Below are positions 43,671 through 50,614 of a stretch of 64,000 nt of DNA, in pieces (within the stretch, counting starts at the first letter, position 1; each line of letters begins with the position of its first letter). The stretch covers positions 1,872,046-1,936,045 of the forward strand of contig CP073692.1 in NCBI GenBank assembly GCA_018228665.1, given 5' to 3'. The notes under the pieces are model-generated. The model worked only from the letters and a program-made list of their open reading frames with translations, had not been told where the DNA came from and searched no databases. This DNA is from Faecalicatena sp. Marseille-Q4148 (GTDB taxonomy: Bacteria > Bacillota > Clostridia > Lachnospirales > Lachnospiraceae). Position numbers and translations under genes: made by a program.

Positions 43671-43881
43671 TGTTTTAATATAGTTTATATCAAAATTTTG
43701 AAAAATAACTGCTCCCCCCTTTCTGTTTGCCAGTACATATATTTCTTACCTAAGGGAACTAACCATAATATGCAGGATATGCTCAATACTTTATGGAATA
43801 TTTTAAAAGGAAAAATGCCATACATGATACTTGGAATAGTCAATTCGATATGACAGACCGGGAAAACAGGCCTGCAGCAGA

Positions 43882-43897
43882 AACAGTTTGTACTGTT
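43882..43897 (+). promoter_or_regulatory. Upstream GntR-type operator
   Basis: AACAGT-TTGT-ACTGTT, a perfect inverted repeat matching the half-sites of the main operator array downstream. Confidence 0.55.
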
Positions 43898-43959
43898 TTT
43901 TCATCATATCATATGTCCCTTACTGCAACAATTCTGCAAAATTACAAAAATTCAAAACA

Positions 43960-44006
43960 AACAGTATATAACAGTTGACAACTGTTTTATACTGTTATAT
44001 ACTGTT
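43960..44006 (+). promoter_or_regulatory. Promoter embedded in GntR operator array
   Basis: AACAGTATATAACAGT (43960-43975) is mirrored by ACTGTTATATACTGTT (43991-44006). Between and over them lies a promoter: TTGACA (43975-43980), 17 bases, TATACT (43998-44003). A further ACTGTTTTATACTGTT copy overlaps at 43981-43996. A bound regulator would cover the whole promoter. Confidence 0.8.
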
Positions 44007-44028
44007 TACAAACAAAGGAGGAGCATTT

Positions 44029-44409
44029 ATGAAACTAGCAATTATTATCAACAATTCATCTATGCAGCCTATTTACGAACAGATTCTCGATCAGATCAAA
44101 GCTCGTATCCTGCAAGGTGAATTACAGGAAAATGACACTCTCCCCTCTGTCCGCTCTCTCGCAAAAGACTTGAAGATCAGCGCGCTAACCGTTAAGAAAG
44201 CATATGATGCGCTGGAGCAGGAAGGCTTTATCATTACCGTGCACGGAAAAGGAAGCTTTGTCGCCTGCACAAATCAGGGACTGATGCAGGAAGAGTTAAA
44301 AAAAGATGTAGAGGCTGACCTGGAACTGGCCATTCAAAAGGGCAGAAGCTGCGGAATGAGTAACCAAGATTTAACTGATTTATTTCATCTTATTCTGGAG
44401 GAATCATAG
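44029..44409 (+). CDS. GntR-family regulator, YtrA type
   Basis: The 126-residue protein has a short winged HTH: PIYEQILDQIKARILQGELQ, then LPSVRSLAKDLKISALTVKKAYDALEQEGFI and the HGKGSFVA wing (about 15-80), with a small C-terminal helical tail of about 40 residues. It has no effector domain, as in YtrA. The ATG at 44029 has AAAGGAGGAGC upstream. It probably represses its own operon through the AACAGT/ACTGTT array. YtrA-type operons respond to cell-wall antibiotics in Bacillus; the inducer here is unknown. Confidence 0.9.
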   Translation: MKLAIIINNSSMQPIYEQILDQIKARILQGELQENDTLPSVRSLAKDLKISALTVKKAYDALEQEGFIITVHGKGSFVACTNQGLMQEELKKDVEADLELAIQKGRSCGMSNQDLTDLFHLILEES

Positions 44410-44411
44410 CA

Positions 44412-45257
44412 ATGTTAACACTAAAAAATGTACAAAAACACTACGGAGGATTTCATTTGAATTGTTCTTTAACTGTTCCAGCCGGATGTATTACCGGTCT
44501 GATCGGACAAAATGGCGCCGGAAAAAGTACAATGTTCAAAGCAATTCTGAACTTAATTTCTATAGACAGCGGAGAAATACGGCTTTTTGATCAAGATATT
44601 GCCTCTCTTTCTTCTCTTGATAAGCAGAAGCTCGGCGTTGTTCTTTCTGATTCCGGATTTAGTGGATATCTGACTGTAAAAAATATTATGAAAATCAATC
44701 AGCACATGTATCCGGCTTTCGAGAAAGAATATTTCCTGTCACAATGTGAACGTTTTCATCTTCCGCTTAACAAAATGATTAAAGAATTTTCTACAGGAAT
44801 GAAAGCCAAACTGAAAGTATTGCTGGCACTTTCCCACAATGCTCAATTTCTTATTCTCGATGAGCCAACTTCCGGACTGGATACGATTGCCCGGGATGAA
44901 ATTCTTGATCTTCTGCGGGAATATATGGAGACAGATGGACGCTCTATTTTAATCAGCTCTCATATTTCTACTGATCTTGAAACACTTTGTGACGAAATTT
45001 ATATGATCCACAACGGCAGTATCGTACTTCACGAAGAAACAGATTGTCTCTTTGACCAGTATGGCGTTCTGAAAGTCAGCGAGGAACAATTCCGCACACT
45101 GGATAAACAATATCTGCTGCGCACGTTGAAAGAGCCTTTCGGCTACAGCTGTCTTACAAATGAAAAAGCATTTTATGCGGAAAATTATCCTGCAGTCACA
45201 ATAGAGCGTGGGAGCATTGATAATATTATTACAACAATGATTCGAGGTGAAAAATAA
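44412..45257 (+). CDS. ABC transporter ATP-binding protein, YtrB type
   Basis: The 281-residue ATPase has Walker A GQNGAGKST (about 33-41), a degenerate signature FSTGMKAKLKVLLAL (about 128-142, STGMK instead of LSGGQ, common in this class), Walker B FLILDEPTSGLDTIARDE, and H-loop ISSHISTDLETL. A C-terminal extension of about 70 residues (from 210) follows. It starts two bases after the regulator gene and overlaps the permease by one base. Confidence 0.92.
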   Translation: MLTLKNVQKHYGGFHLNCSLTVPAGCITGLIGQNGAGKSTMFKAILNLISIDSGEIRLFDQDIASLSSLDKQKLGVVLSDSGFSGYLTVKNIMKINQHMYPAFEKEYFLSQCERFHLPLNKMIKEFSTGMKAKLKVLLALSHNAQFLILDEPTSGLDTIARDEILDLLREYMETDGRSILISSHISTDLETLCDEIYMIHNGSIVLHEETDCLFDQYGVLKVSEEQFRTLDKQYLLRTLKEPFGYSCLTNEKAFYAENYPAVTIERGSIDNIITTMIRGEK

Positions 45258-45913
45258 TGAAAGGATTACTCTATAAAGATATTATATTATGTTGGAATCG
45301 CAGAAATTTCTTTCTTCTGATTACCGCTATTTCCATTATGCTTGCTGTCACATCCAAAAACCCAATGTTTGTTATCAGTTATATCACATTAGTTTTCGGT
45401 ATGTTCTCTATCAGCAGTATTTCTTATGATGAATTTGATAACGGCAACGCATTTTTATTCACACTGCCGTTTACCAGAGCAGGTTATGTATTGGAAAAAT
45501 ATTTGTTTTCTTTATTAATAAGCGGAATTCCGTGGCTGATCTCCTCAGTTTTGATTACCATCTATCAGAAATCCCGTGTTCCGGAATTGGATACTGCTGA
45601 ATGGTTCCTTACCACTTTTATTTTTCTGTATATGGTTATTTTATTTCTTTCACTTACACTTCCGCTGCACTTGAAATACGGAGCAGAAAAAGCGCGTCTC
45701 TTTCTCTTCGGAGTGATGGGTGTTATCTTTGTCGTATGCATCCTTCTTACAAAGATAACTTCCTCCATCGCAGACAAAGTATTGCATTTTCTAAAGAATT
45801 TTTCTGCTGTCAGTACTTCGCAGATTGTTCTTGCGGGAGGCATTTTTTCCATCGTTCTACTTATTATTTCCGGACTTTGTTCCTTAAAAGTGATAAAAGG
45901 AAAAGAATTTTAA
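45257..45913 (+). CDS. ABC-2 type permease of the YtrA-regulated transporter
   Basis: The 218-residue protein has six predicted membrane helices, beginning MKGLLYKDIILCWNRRNFFL and containing SISYDEFDNGNAFLFTLPFTRAGYVLEKY. The D-E-x-x-x(x)-G/N-x-x-x-x-x-T-L-P motif is seen in bacterial ABC_2 membrane proteins linked to YtrA-type regulators. Together with the ATPase it forms an exporter of unknown substrate. Confidence 0.85.
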   Translation: MKGLLYKDIILCWNRRNFFLLITAISIMLAVTSKNPMFVISYITLVFGMFSISSISYDEFDNGNAFLFTLPFTRAGYVLEKYLFSLLISGIPWLISSVLITIYQKSRVPELDTAEWFLTTFIFLYMVILFLSLTLPLHLKYGAEKARLFLFGVMGVIFVVCILLTKITSSIADKVLHFLKNFSAVSTSQIVLAGGIFSIVLLIISGLCSLKVIKGKEF

Positions 45914-46049
45914 GAATGATATAAGCATTTTCACTTTTTCTTTATAAGGCTGTCACATTTTCATCACATTTCGACAGTATAGTAATAATCAAACAAAGCA
46001 AAATGCTTTTTAACATATATCATTTCTTTTTCATTACTTTTTCTTTCTT

Positions 46050-46072
46050 AGCTGAGACGATTGTTCTCAGCT
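46050..46072 (+). terminator. Probable terminator downstream of the GntR-ABC operon
   Basis: AGCTGAGA (46050-46057) pairs with TCTCAGCT (46065-46072), then ATTTTAATTT. It lies about 140 bases past the permease stop; a weaker AAAGCA/TGCTTT hairpin sits at 45995-46009. Nothing else is seen between 45914 and 46140. Confidence 0.5.
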
Positions 46073-46140
46073 ATTTTAATTTCCGGTATTCTAAGGCTTA
46101 TATTTGCCATAATCATATCGTAAAATAAAATTCTGCATAG

Positions 46141-46178
46141 AAAAAAGCTACAACTTTTGATTACTCATAAGCTGTAGC
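46141..46178 (-). terminator. Terminator of the seven-tRNA operon
   Basis: On the minus strand GCTACAGCTT pairs with AAGTTGTAGC (one mismatch; 46178-46169 with 46156-46147), followed by six T residues. Confidence 0.85.
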
Positions 46179-46187
46179 CTTGAAACA

Positions 46188-46267
46188 TGCGGATGACAGG
46201 AATCGAACCTGCACGGTCTCCCACTAGATCCTAAGTCTAGCGCGTCTGCCAGTTCCGCCACATCCGC
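46188..46267 (-). tRNA. tRNA-Leu(TAG)
   Basis: Acceptor GCGGATG/CATCCGC, anticodon stem CTAGA/TCTAG with loop CTTAGGA (anticodon TAG), long variable arm and GTTCGATTC T-loop. No encoded CCA. Last gene of the tRNA array. Confidence 0.94.
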
Positions 46268-46271
46268 ACAA

Positions 46272-46344
46272 TGAAGCATCGGGGATTCGAACCCCGGACA
46301 ACTTGATTAAAAGTCAAGTGCTCTACCGACTGAGCTAATGCTCC
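46272..46344 (-). tRNA. tRNA-Lys(TTT)
   Basis: Acceptor GGAGCAT/ATGCTTC (one G-T pair), anticodon stem CTTGA/TCAAG with loop CTTTTAA, GGTTCGAATCC T-arm. No encoded CCA. Confidence 0.94.
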
Positions 46345-46393
46345 ATAACTATATTGTAATTCGCCTGGCACCTTTGTCTTCTCCCCAGACTAA

Positions 46394-46465
46394 CTGGGCT
46401 AGTTGGATTCGAACCAACGAATGCAGGAGTCAAAGTCCTGTGCCTTACCGCTTGGCGATAGCCCA
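46394..46465 (-). tRNA. tRNA-Gln(TTG)
   Basis: Acceptor TGGGCTA/TAGCCCA, anticodon stem CAGGA/TCCTG with loop CTTTGAC, GGTTCGAATCC T-arm. No encoded CCA. Confidence 0.94.
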
Positions 46466-46521
46466 TTACATAGAAATACCTTGTCAACGAAACAGTTCGT
46501 CTAACAAGGTCTACACTAAAG

Positions 46522-46596
46522 GGTGGATACAGGGATTCGAACCCTGGGCCTCCAGAGCCACAATCTGGCGCGCTAACCAACTGCGCTATACCCACC
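46522..46596 (-). tRNA. tRNA-His(GTG)
   Basis: Acceptor GTGGGTA/TATCCAC with the extra G(-1) opposite C, anticodon stem CCAGA/TCTGG with loop TTGTGGC. No encoded CCA. Confidence 0.94.
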
Positions 46597-46600
46597 ATAA

Positions 46601-46674
<74 letters not shown>

Positions 46675-46705
46675 ATATCTTAAAGGCTATACTTGGCTTT
46701 AAGAA

Positions 46706-46776
46706 AGCGGGTGATGGGAATCGAACCCACGTATCTAGCTTGGAAGGCTAGTGTTCTACCATTGAACTACACCCGC
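46706..46776 (-). tRNA. tRNA-Gly(TCC)
   Basis: Acceptor GCGGGTG/CACCCGC, anticodon stem CTAGC/GCTAG with loop CTTCCAA, GGTTCGATTCC T-arm. No encoded CCA. Confidence 0.94.
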
Positions 46777-46781
46777 ATGAA

Positions 46782-46856
46782 TCGGGGTGACAGGATTCGA
46801 ACCTGCGACCTCCTGGTCCCAAACCAGGCGCTCTAGCCAAGCTGAGCCACACCCCG
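46782..46856 (-). tRNA. tRNA-Pro(TGG)
   Basis: Acceptor CGGGGTG/CACCCCG, anticodon stem CCTGG/CCAGG with loop TTTGGGA, GGTTCGAATCC T-arm. First gene of the array. No encoded CCA. Confidence 0.94.
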
Positions 46857-46896
46857 ATGTTTTATTGTTTTTGCATCTCTCCCTGACGCAAGTGTT

Positions 46897-46925
46897 ATTA
46901 TATATGAACTAAATTCAAAAGTCAA
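46897..46925 (-). promoter_or_regulatory. Promoter of the seven-tRNA operon
   Basis: On the minus strand TTGACT (46925-46920), 17 bases, TATAAT (46902-46897), about 40 bases before tRNA-Pro. Confidence 0.85.
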
Positions 46926-46980
46926 CACTTTTTTTCAATTTTTTTATTTTTTTTGTTTTTTATTTTTTCCTGCATTTTTA

Positions 46981-47019
46981 GCACAGATAAGCCAGATTCT
47001 CATGCTAACTTATCTGTGC
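46981..47019. terminator. Stem-loop downstream of the phosphodiesterase gene
   Basis: GCACAGATAAG (46981-46991) pairs perfectly with CTTATCTGTGC (47009-47019). The minus-strand side is followed by an A-rich rather than T-rich stretch, so it is a weak intrinsic terminator or an RNA-stabilising hairpin. Confidence 0.5.
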
Positions 47020-47053
47020 ATATTCCAGCATTACTTTGACCATTCTGTCCGTT

Positions 47054-47533
47054 CTACAGATAGCGTATTTCCGGTCGAAGCATTCCATCCATTTCCGCCT
47101 CAATCACAATGTAACTCGGTCTTCTGTCACTTTGACGCGGATAACTTAAACTTCCTGGATTTACCACTAAAATCCCACTGTTCCATTCCACGATCGGTCG
47201 GTGGGTATGACCATAAAACACTGCCTGCGCTCCTCCCGCCGATGCTGCAAGCGCCAGTCGGTCTGTTCCCATCGAAACATAATAAGTATGACCGTGTGTC
47301 AGCATTACTTTCTGACCTGCAATGCGTACTTCTGCTTCTCTTGGCAAATCTGTCCAGAAATCATTATTACCGGCTACCATATAGACCGGACACTCCATCA
47401 CTGCCCGAATGTAATCTTCGCCCTCTTCCACATCTCCGAGATGAATTAACAGATCCGGCTGACCTTCTATTTTCAGCATTTTATCAAAATTCCCATGTCT
47501 GCCATGCGTATCACTGATTACAAGTATTTTCAT
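47054..47533 (-). CDS. YfcE/MJ0936-type metallophosphoesterase
   Basis: The 159-residue calcineurin-like phosphodiesterase has metal ligands in ISDTHGRHGN (6-15), HLGDVEEGEDYI, VAGNNDFW, LTHGHTYYV and YGHTHRP. Small YfcE-type enzymes hydrolyse phosphodiesters in vitro; the natural substrate is unknown. It overlaps rdgB by 23 bases, a pairing frequent in Clostridia, so the two are co-translated. Confidence 0.92.
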   Translation of the reverse strand: MKILVISDTHGRHGNFDKMLKIEGQPDLLIHLGDVEEGEDYIRAVMECPVYMVAGNNDFWTDLPREAEVRIAGQKVMLTHGHTYYVSMGTDRLALAASAGGAQAVFYGHTHRPIVEWNSGILVVNPGSLSYPRQSDRRPSYIVIEAEMDGMLRPEIRYL

Positions 47534-48128
47534 ATTTCTTCTCCATTACTTTTCGCATTGACCGCAGCGCTTTTCCCCGATGACTCACTTCATTCTTCTG
47601 CTCCGGTGTAATCTCCGCAGAAGTCATTCCGAACTCCGGAAGATAAAAGATCGGATCATATCCAAATCCGTTCGCTCCTGCAATCTTGTATCCAATCCGG
47701 CCTTCCATAGCCTCACAGACTACTTCTTCTGTTCCGTCCGGAAATACTGCCGCAATCGCACACACAAATCTGGCTGTCCTTTTCTCATCCGGAACTCCCT
47801 CCAAACGATCGATCAGCATCTGATTCTTAATATCATAAGAAGTATCTTTTCCTGCATAACGCGCAGAATAGATTCCCGGCTCTTTATTCAAATAATCTAT
47901 TTCCAACCCAGAGTCATCCGCCAGAATAATATCTGAAGGGAGGTGCTCTGCAATCGCTCGCGCTTTAATCAATGCATTTTCTTCAAATGTTGTCCCATTT
48001 TCTTCTACATCCACATCGATTCCGGCTTCTTTCATAGATAAGATTTCCATTCCAAAATCTGAAAGAATCATCTTAATTTCTTTCATTTTATTTTGGTTCC
48101 CTGTTGCAAAAATGATTCGTTTTTCCAT
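47511..48128 (-). CDS. rdgB: Non-canonical purine NTP pyrophosphatase, RdgB/HAM1 family
   Basis: The 205-residue housecleaning enzyme hydrolyses dITP, ITP and XTP to monophosphates, keeping deaminated purines out of DNA. Motifs: FATGNQNKMKEIK (7-19), ILADDSGLEIDYLNKEPGIYSARYAG (about 69-94), and the C-terminal GFGYDPIFYLPE and SHRGKALR segments. It lies 12 bases after the RNA methyltransferase gene and overlaps the phosphodiesterase gene. Confidence 0.95.
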   Translation of the reverse strand: MEKRIIFATGNQNKMKEIKMILSDFGMEILSMKEAGIDVDVEENGTTFEENALIKARAIAEHLPSDIILADDSGLEIDYLNKEPGIYSARYAGKDTSYDIKNQMLIDRLEGVPDEKRTARFVCAIAAVFPDGTEEVVCEAMEGRIGYKIAGANGFGYDPIFYLPEFGMTSAEITPEQKNEVSHRGKALRSMRKVMEKKYENTCNQ

Positions 48129-48140
48129 CTGTATACTCCT

Positions 48141-49289
48141 TTATTTCTTCGGTCTCGGTGGTTTTGGTCCCAAGAACTGATAGTAATAAGTCTTCAGCAT
48201 TCCATTATATATTTTGCGATTCTTGTCCGCTTTTCTTCCCATATATTTTTCTGTATCTTCATAAGACGTAATCAGATATGCAGACCAGCTGTCTAATTGC
48301 CGGTAGGCATCTCCCAACGCACGGTAAATGTCCGGAAGCGCTTCTTTTTCTTCCAGTCGTTCTCCATACGGAGGATTCGTAATAAGAAATCCATATTTTT
48401 TCGGGTGGCTCAAATCTTTCACCGCCCGCTCCTGGAAATGGATCAGATGATCTACCCCTGCCTCTCTTGCATTATGTCTCGCGATCCGAACCATATCTCT
48501 ATCAATATCATATCCCTGAATATCCACTTCCACAGAATCATCCACAAGATCATTCGCTTCATTTATTGCTTCATACCAGAGCTTCTTCGGAATCAGATTA
48601 TTCCACTTCTCTGCTGTAAAAGAGCGATTCATACCAGGTGCAATATTCGCTGCCATCATTGCCGCCTCAATCGGAAATGTTCCGCTTCCGCAAAATGGAT
48701 CCACAAGAATCCTGTCTTTCTTCCACGGAGTCAGCATAATAAGCGCTGCTGCCAGCGTCTCCGAAATAGGTGCTTTTCCGGCAGTTTCGCGATATCCTCT
48801 CTTATGCAGAGAACTTCCCGATGTATCAATTCCAATCGTCACAATGTCTTTCATCAGAAATACTCTGATCGGATATTCTGCTCCTGTCTCCTGAAACCAT
48901 TCAATGTGATATTTCTCTTGGAGACGCTTCACAATTGCCTTCTTCATAATAGACTGGATATCTGATGGACTGAAAAGCTTACTTTTAATTGAAGATGCTT
49001 TTGCCACCCAAAACTTCCCGTCTGCCGGAATCCACTGTTCCCACGGAAGTGCCTTCGTCTTATCAAATAATTCTTCAAAACTGCTTGCTTTAAACGAGCC
49101 TGCTTTTAAAAGCACTCTCTCTGCCGTTCTCAGAAAAATATTCGCTCGCACAAGCGCTTCCATATCTCCGTAAAATGTCACCCTGCCATCTTCCACGCTG
49201 GCAATTTCATAGCCAAGATCAAGAACTTCTCTTTTCAAAACTGATTCCAGTCCAAAATGACACGGTGCGATCAATTCTATCATATTCAT
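48141..49289 (-). CDS. THUMP-domain class I SAM-dependent RNA methyltransferase (RlmL-N/YpsC type)
   Basis: The 382-residue protein has an N-terminal THUMP RNA-binding domain (about 1-160) starting MIELIAPCHFGLESVLKREV. The methyltransferase domain has DPFCGSGTFPIEAAMMAANIAPGMNR (motif I area) and the N6/N2-type catalytic LITNPPYGERL (about 300-312). This matches YpsC/RlmL-N proteins that make N2-methylguanosine in 23S rRNA (position 2445 in E. coli). It heads the operon with rdgB and yfcE. Confidence 0.92.
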   Translation of the reverse strand: MNMIELIAPCHFGLESVLKREVLDLGYEIASVEDGRVTFYGDMEALVRANIFLRTAERVLLKAGSFKASSFEELFDKTKALPWEQWIPADGKFWVAKASSIKSKLFSPSDIQSIMKKAIVKRLQEKYHIEWFQETGAEYPIRVFLMKDIVTIGIDTSGSSLHKRGYRETAGKAPISETLAAALIMLTPWKKDRILVDPFCGSGTFPIEAAMMAANIAPGMNRSFTAEKWNNLIPKKLWYEAINEANDLVDDSVEVDIQGYDIDRDMVRIARHNAREAGVDHLIHFQERAVKDLSHPKKYGFLITNPPYGERLEEKEALPDIYRALGDAYRQLDSWSAYLITSYEDTEKYMGRKADKNRKIYNGMLKTYYYQFLGPKPPRPKK

Positions 49290-49405
49290 CTGTTTTTCTC
49301 CTCTGTTATCTGATAACTTCTATATTAATGTGATTTAGAAACACTGTCAACATGATGCTGCCAAAAAATCTCCGTCGGTCGTTCTCAACACCATAAATAA
49401 CATTC

Positions 49406-49457
49406 AAAAAAAGACTGTGCCCCGGTGGTGCTTTCGCTTTCCCATCGGTACACAGCC
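49406..49457 (-). terminator. Terminator of the Asn/Ser-rich small protein gene
   Basis: On the minus strand GGCTGTG..CCGATGG pairs with CCACCGG..CACAGTC, followed by seven T residues (49412-49406). The space from 49290 to 49405 shows no gene. Confidence 0.75.
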
Positions 49458-49489
49458 TTTCTTATTCCCAAATTGTCCTATTCCGTTTT

Positions 49490-49726
49490 TTAATATCCGT
49501 TATACTCGTTTTCAGATCTGTTTTTTCCTGATGCATTTTTGCCTGAAGAATTTGTTCCTGCATAATTGCTCTCTCCGCCTCTATGACAGCTGCTGGAAGC
49601 TGAACTGGCTGAGCGATTCTTTGCACGGCCTTCTGTTCGATTCTTCGCATTGCTGCCCGTATTGCTAACAGCTTTATTCTTGTTCATCTCATCTGAAAAT
49701 GTGTTTGTGTTTTTATTCTTTGCCAT
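49490..49726 (-). CDS. Asn/Ser/Lys-rich small protein, possibly spore-associated
   Basis: The 78-residue hydrophilic, low-complexity protein starts MAKNKNTNTFSDEMNKNKAV; Asn, Ser, Lys and Gly make up most of the chain. It lacks a signal peptide or membrane segment. A strong AGGAGG site precedes the ATG and a good terminator follows, so it is probably a real, well-expressed gene. The composition recalls gamma-type small acid-soluble spore proteins, but no recognised motif confirms that. An alternative frame (49462-49650, Glu/Gln-rich) overlaps it and is less well supported. Confidence 0.5.
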   Translation of the reverse strand: MAKNKNTNTFSDEMNKNKAVSNTGSNAKNRTEGRAKNRSASSASSSCHRGGESNYAGTNSSGKNASGKNRSENEYNGY

Positions 49727-49918
49727 AATATAATTCCTCCTGTTTTTTTATTACACCCTTATTATCTCAGAAGAAACTATTTTTTATACATAGAATCAAA
49801 AAGGAAGATTTTGAGATTTTTAAATTTTTTTCTTGCTTTTTTCAACCCATTATATTATACTACTAACTGTAGGAAGTATTCTTTCTACAACCCCTTATTA
49901 ATTATTTATACTCCCCTC

Positions 49919-49949
49919 AAAAGACCGATGGCTCCCCCATCGGTCTTTT
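49919..49949. terminator. Bidirectional terminator downstream of the DUF1700 gene
   Basis: AAAAGACCGATGG (49919-49931) pairs perfectly with CCATCGGTCTTTT (49937-49949), five-base loop, with A/T tracts on both sides. The rest of 49727-49996 shows no gene. Confidence 0.85.
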
Positions 49950-49996
49950 ACTTTATACATATCTCTATATTTTCTTTAGCAATATTATTCTTGCTT

Positions 49997-50455
49997 TCAT
50001 CTCCTATTTTTAAAGAAATTAATCAGTAATACAATTATGATTACCGGAACTACTACCGGTGCAAGCAAAGTAATAATACCTGATACAATCGAGAATATGA
50101 GAAAAATAATTCCTACCACCACAAGAATTACCGCTAGTTTTCCCCAGAAAGAATTCAACCGATATACCTTATGTTTGCCCCCATAATAACCGCTGTCTTC
50201 CTTTCGATCATCATGATATACCTGTGCGTCGCTATAACTTTCTCCTGCACTTCCCTGTCCAGGCGCTTCCAAAAGTGACCTGGCAATAACCCACGGATCT
50301 CCAAGCTCACTCAAAACTTCTTCCTCACTGCGTCCCTTCTGTACTTCTTCCTGAATATAATCTCTATAATAATTCAAATGCCCCTGGATTGTATAACTAT
50401 CCATTCCGTCAGCCAATGCTTCTTTCAGCTTTTCTAAAAATTCACTGCGCGTCAT
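49997..50455 (-). CDS. DUF1700/HAAS-domain membrane protein
   Basis: The 152-residue protein has an N-terminal HAAS domain of about 65 residues (TRSEFLEKLKEAL, then LNYYRDYIQEEVQKGRSEEEVLSELGDPWVIARSLLE), a polar linker, and two hydrophobic segments near the C-terminus (about 108-148). HAAS/DUF1700 proteins usually accompany PadR regulators and regulate or assemble at the membrane; no PadR gene is next to it here. Monocistronic between two terminators. Confidence 0.82.
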   Translation of the reverse strand: MTRSEFLEKLKEALADGMDSYTIQGHLNYYRDYIQEEVQKGRSEEEVLSELGDPWVIARSLLEAPGQGSAGESYSDAQVYHDDRKEDSGYYGGKHKVYRLNSFWGKLAVILVVVGIIFLIFSIVSGIITLLAPVVVPVIIIVLLINFFKNRR

Positions 50456-50482
50456 TCATTCCTCTCCTTTATCCTTTTTATG

Positions 50483-50538
50483 AAAACTCCTCAGACAAAG
50501 AATAGCATATTTCCACTGCAATTCCAAGTCTGAGGAGT
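50483..50538 (-). terminator. Terminator of glnN
   Basis: ACTCCTCAGAC (50486-50496) pairs perfectly with GTCTGAGGAGT (50528-50538); on the minus strand the stem ends in TTTTCAT. Confidence 0.75.
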
Positions 50539-50614
50539 CTTAAGTTTTTATAAGATTTATGAACTTTTCTTTAAGAAAAATACAGATTCCTTACGTCTCT
50601 TTTTCTATTTCATC

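Noticed and set aside
49462..49650. Glu/Gln-rich alternative frame of 62 codons
   Set aside because: It overlaps the Asn-rich gene, runs into the terminator stem region and has no ribosome site.
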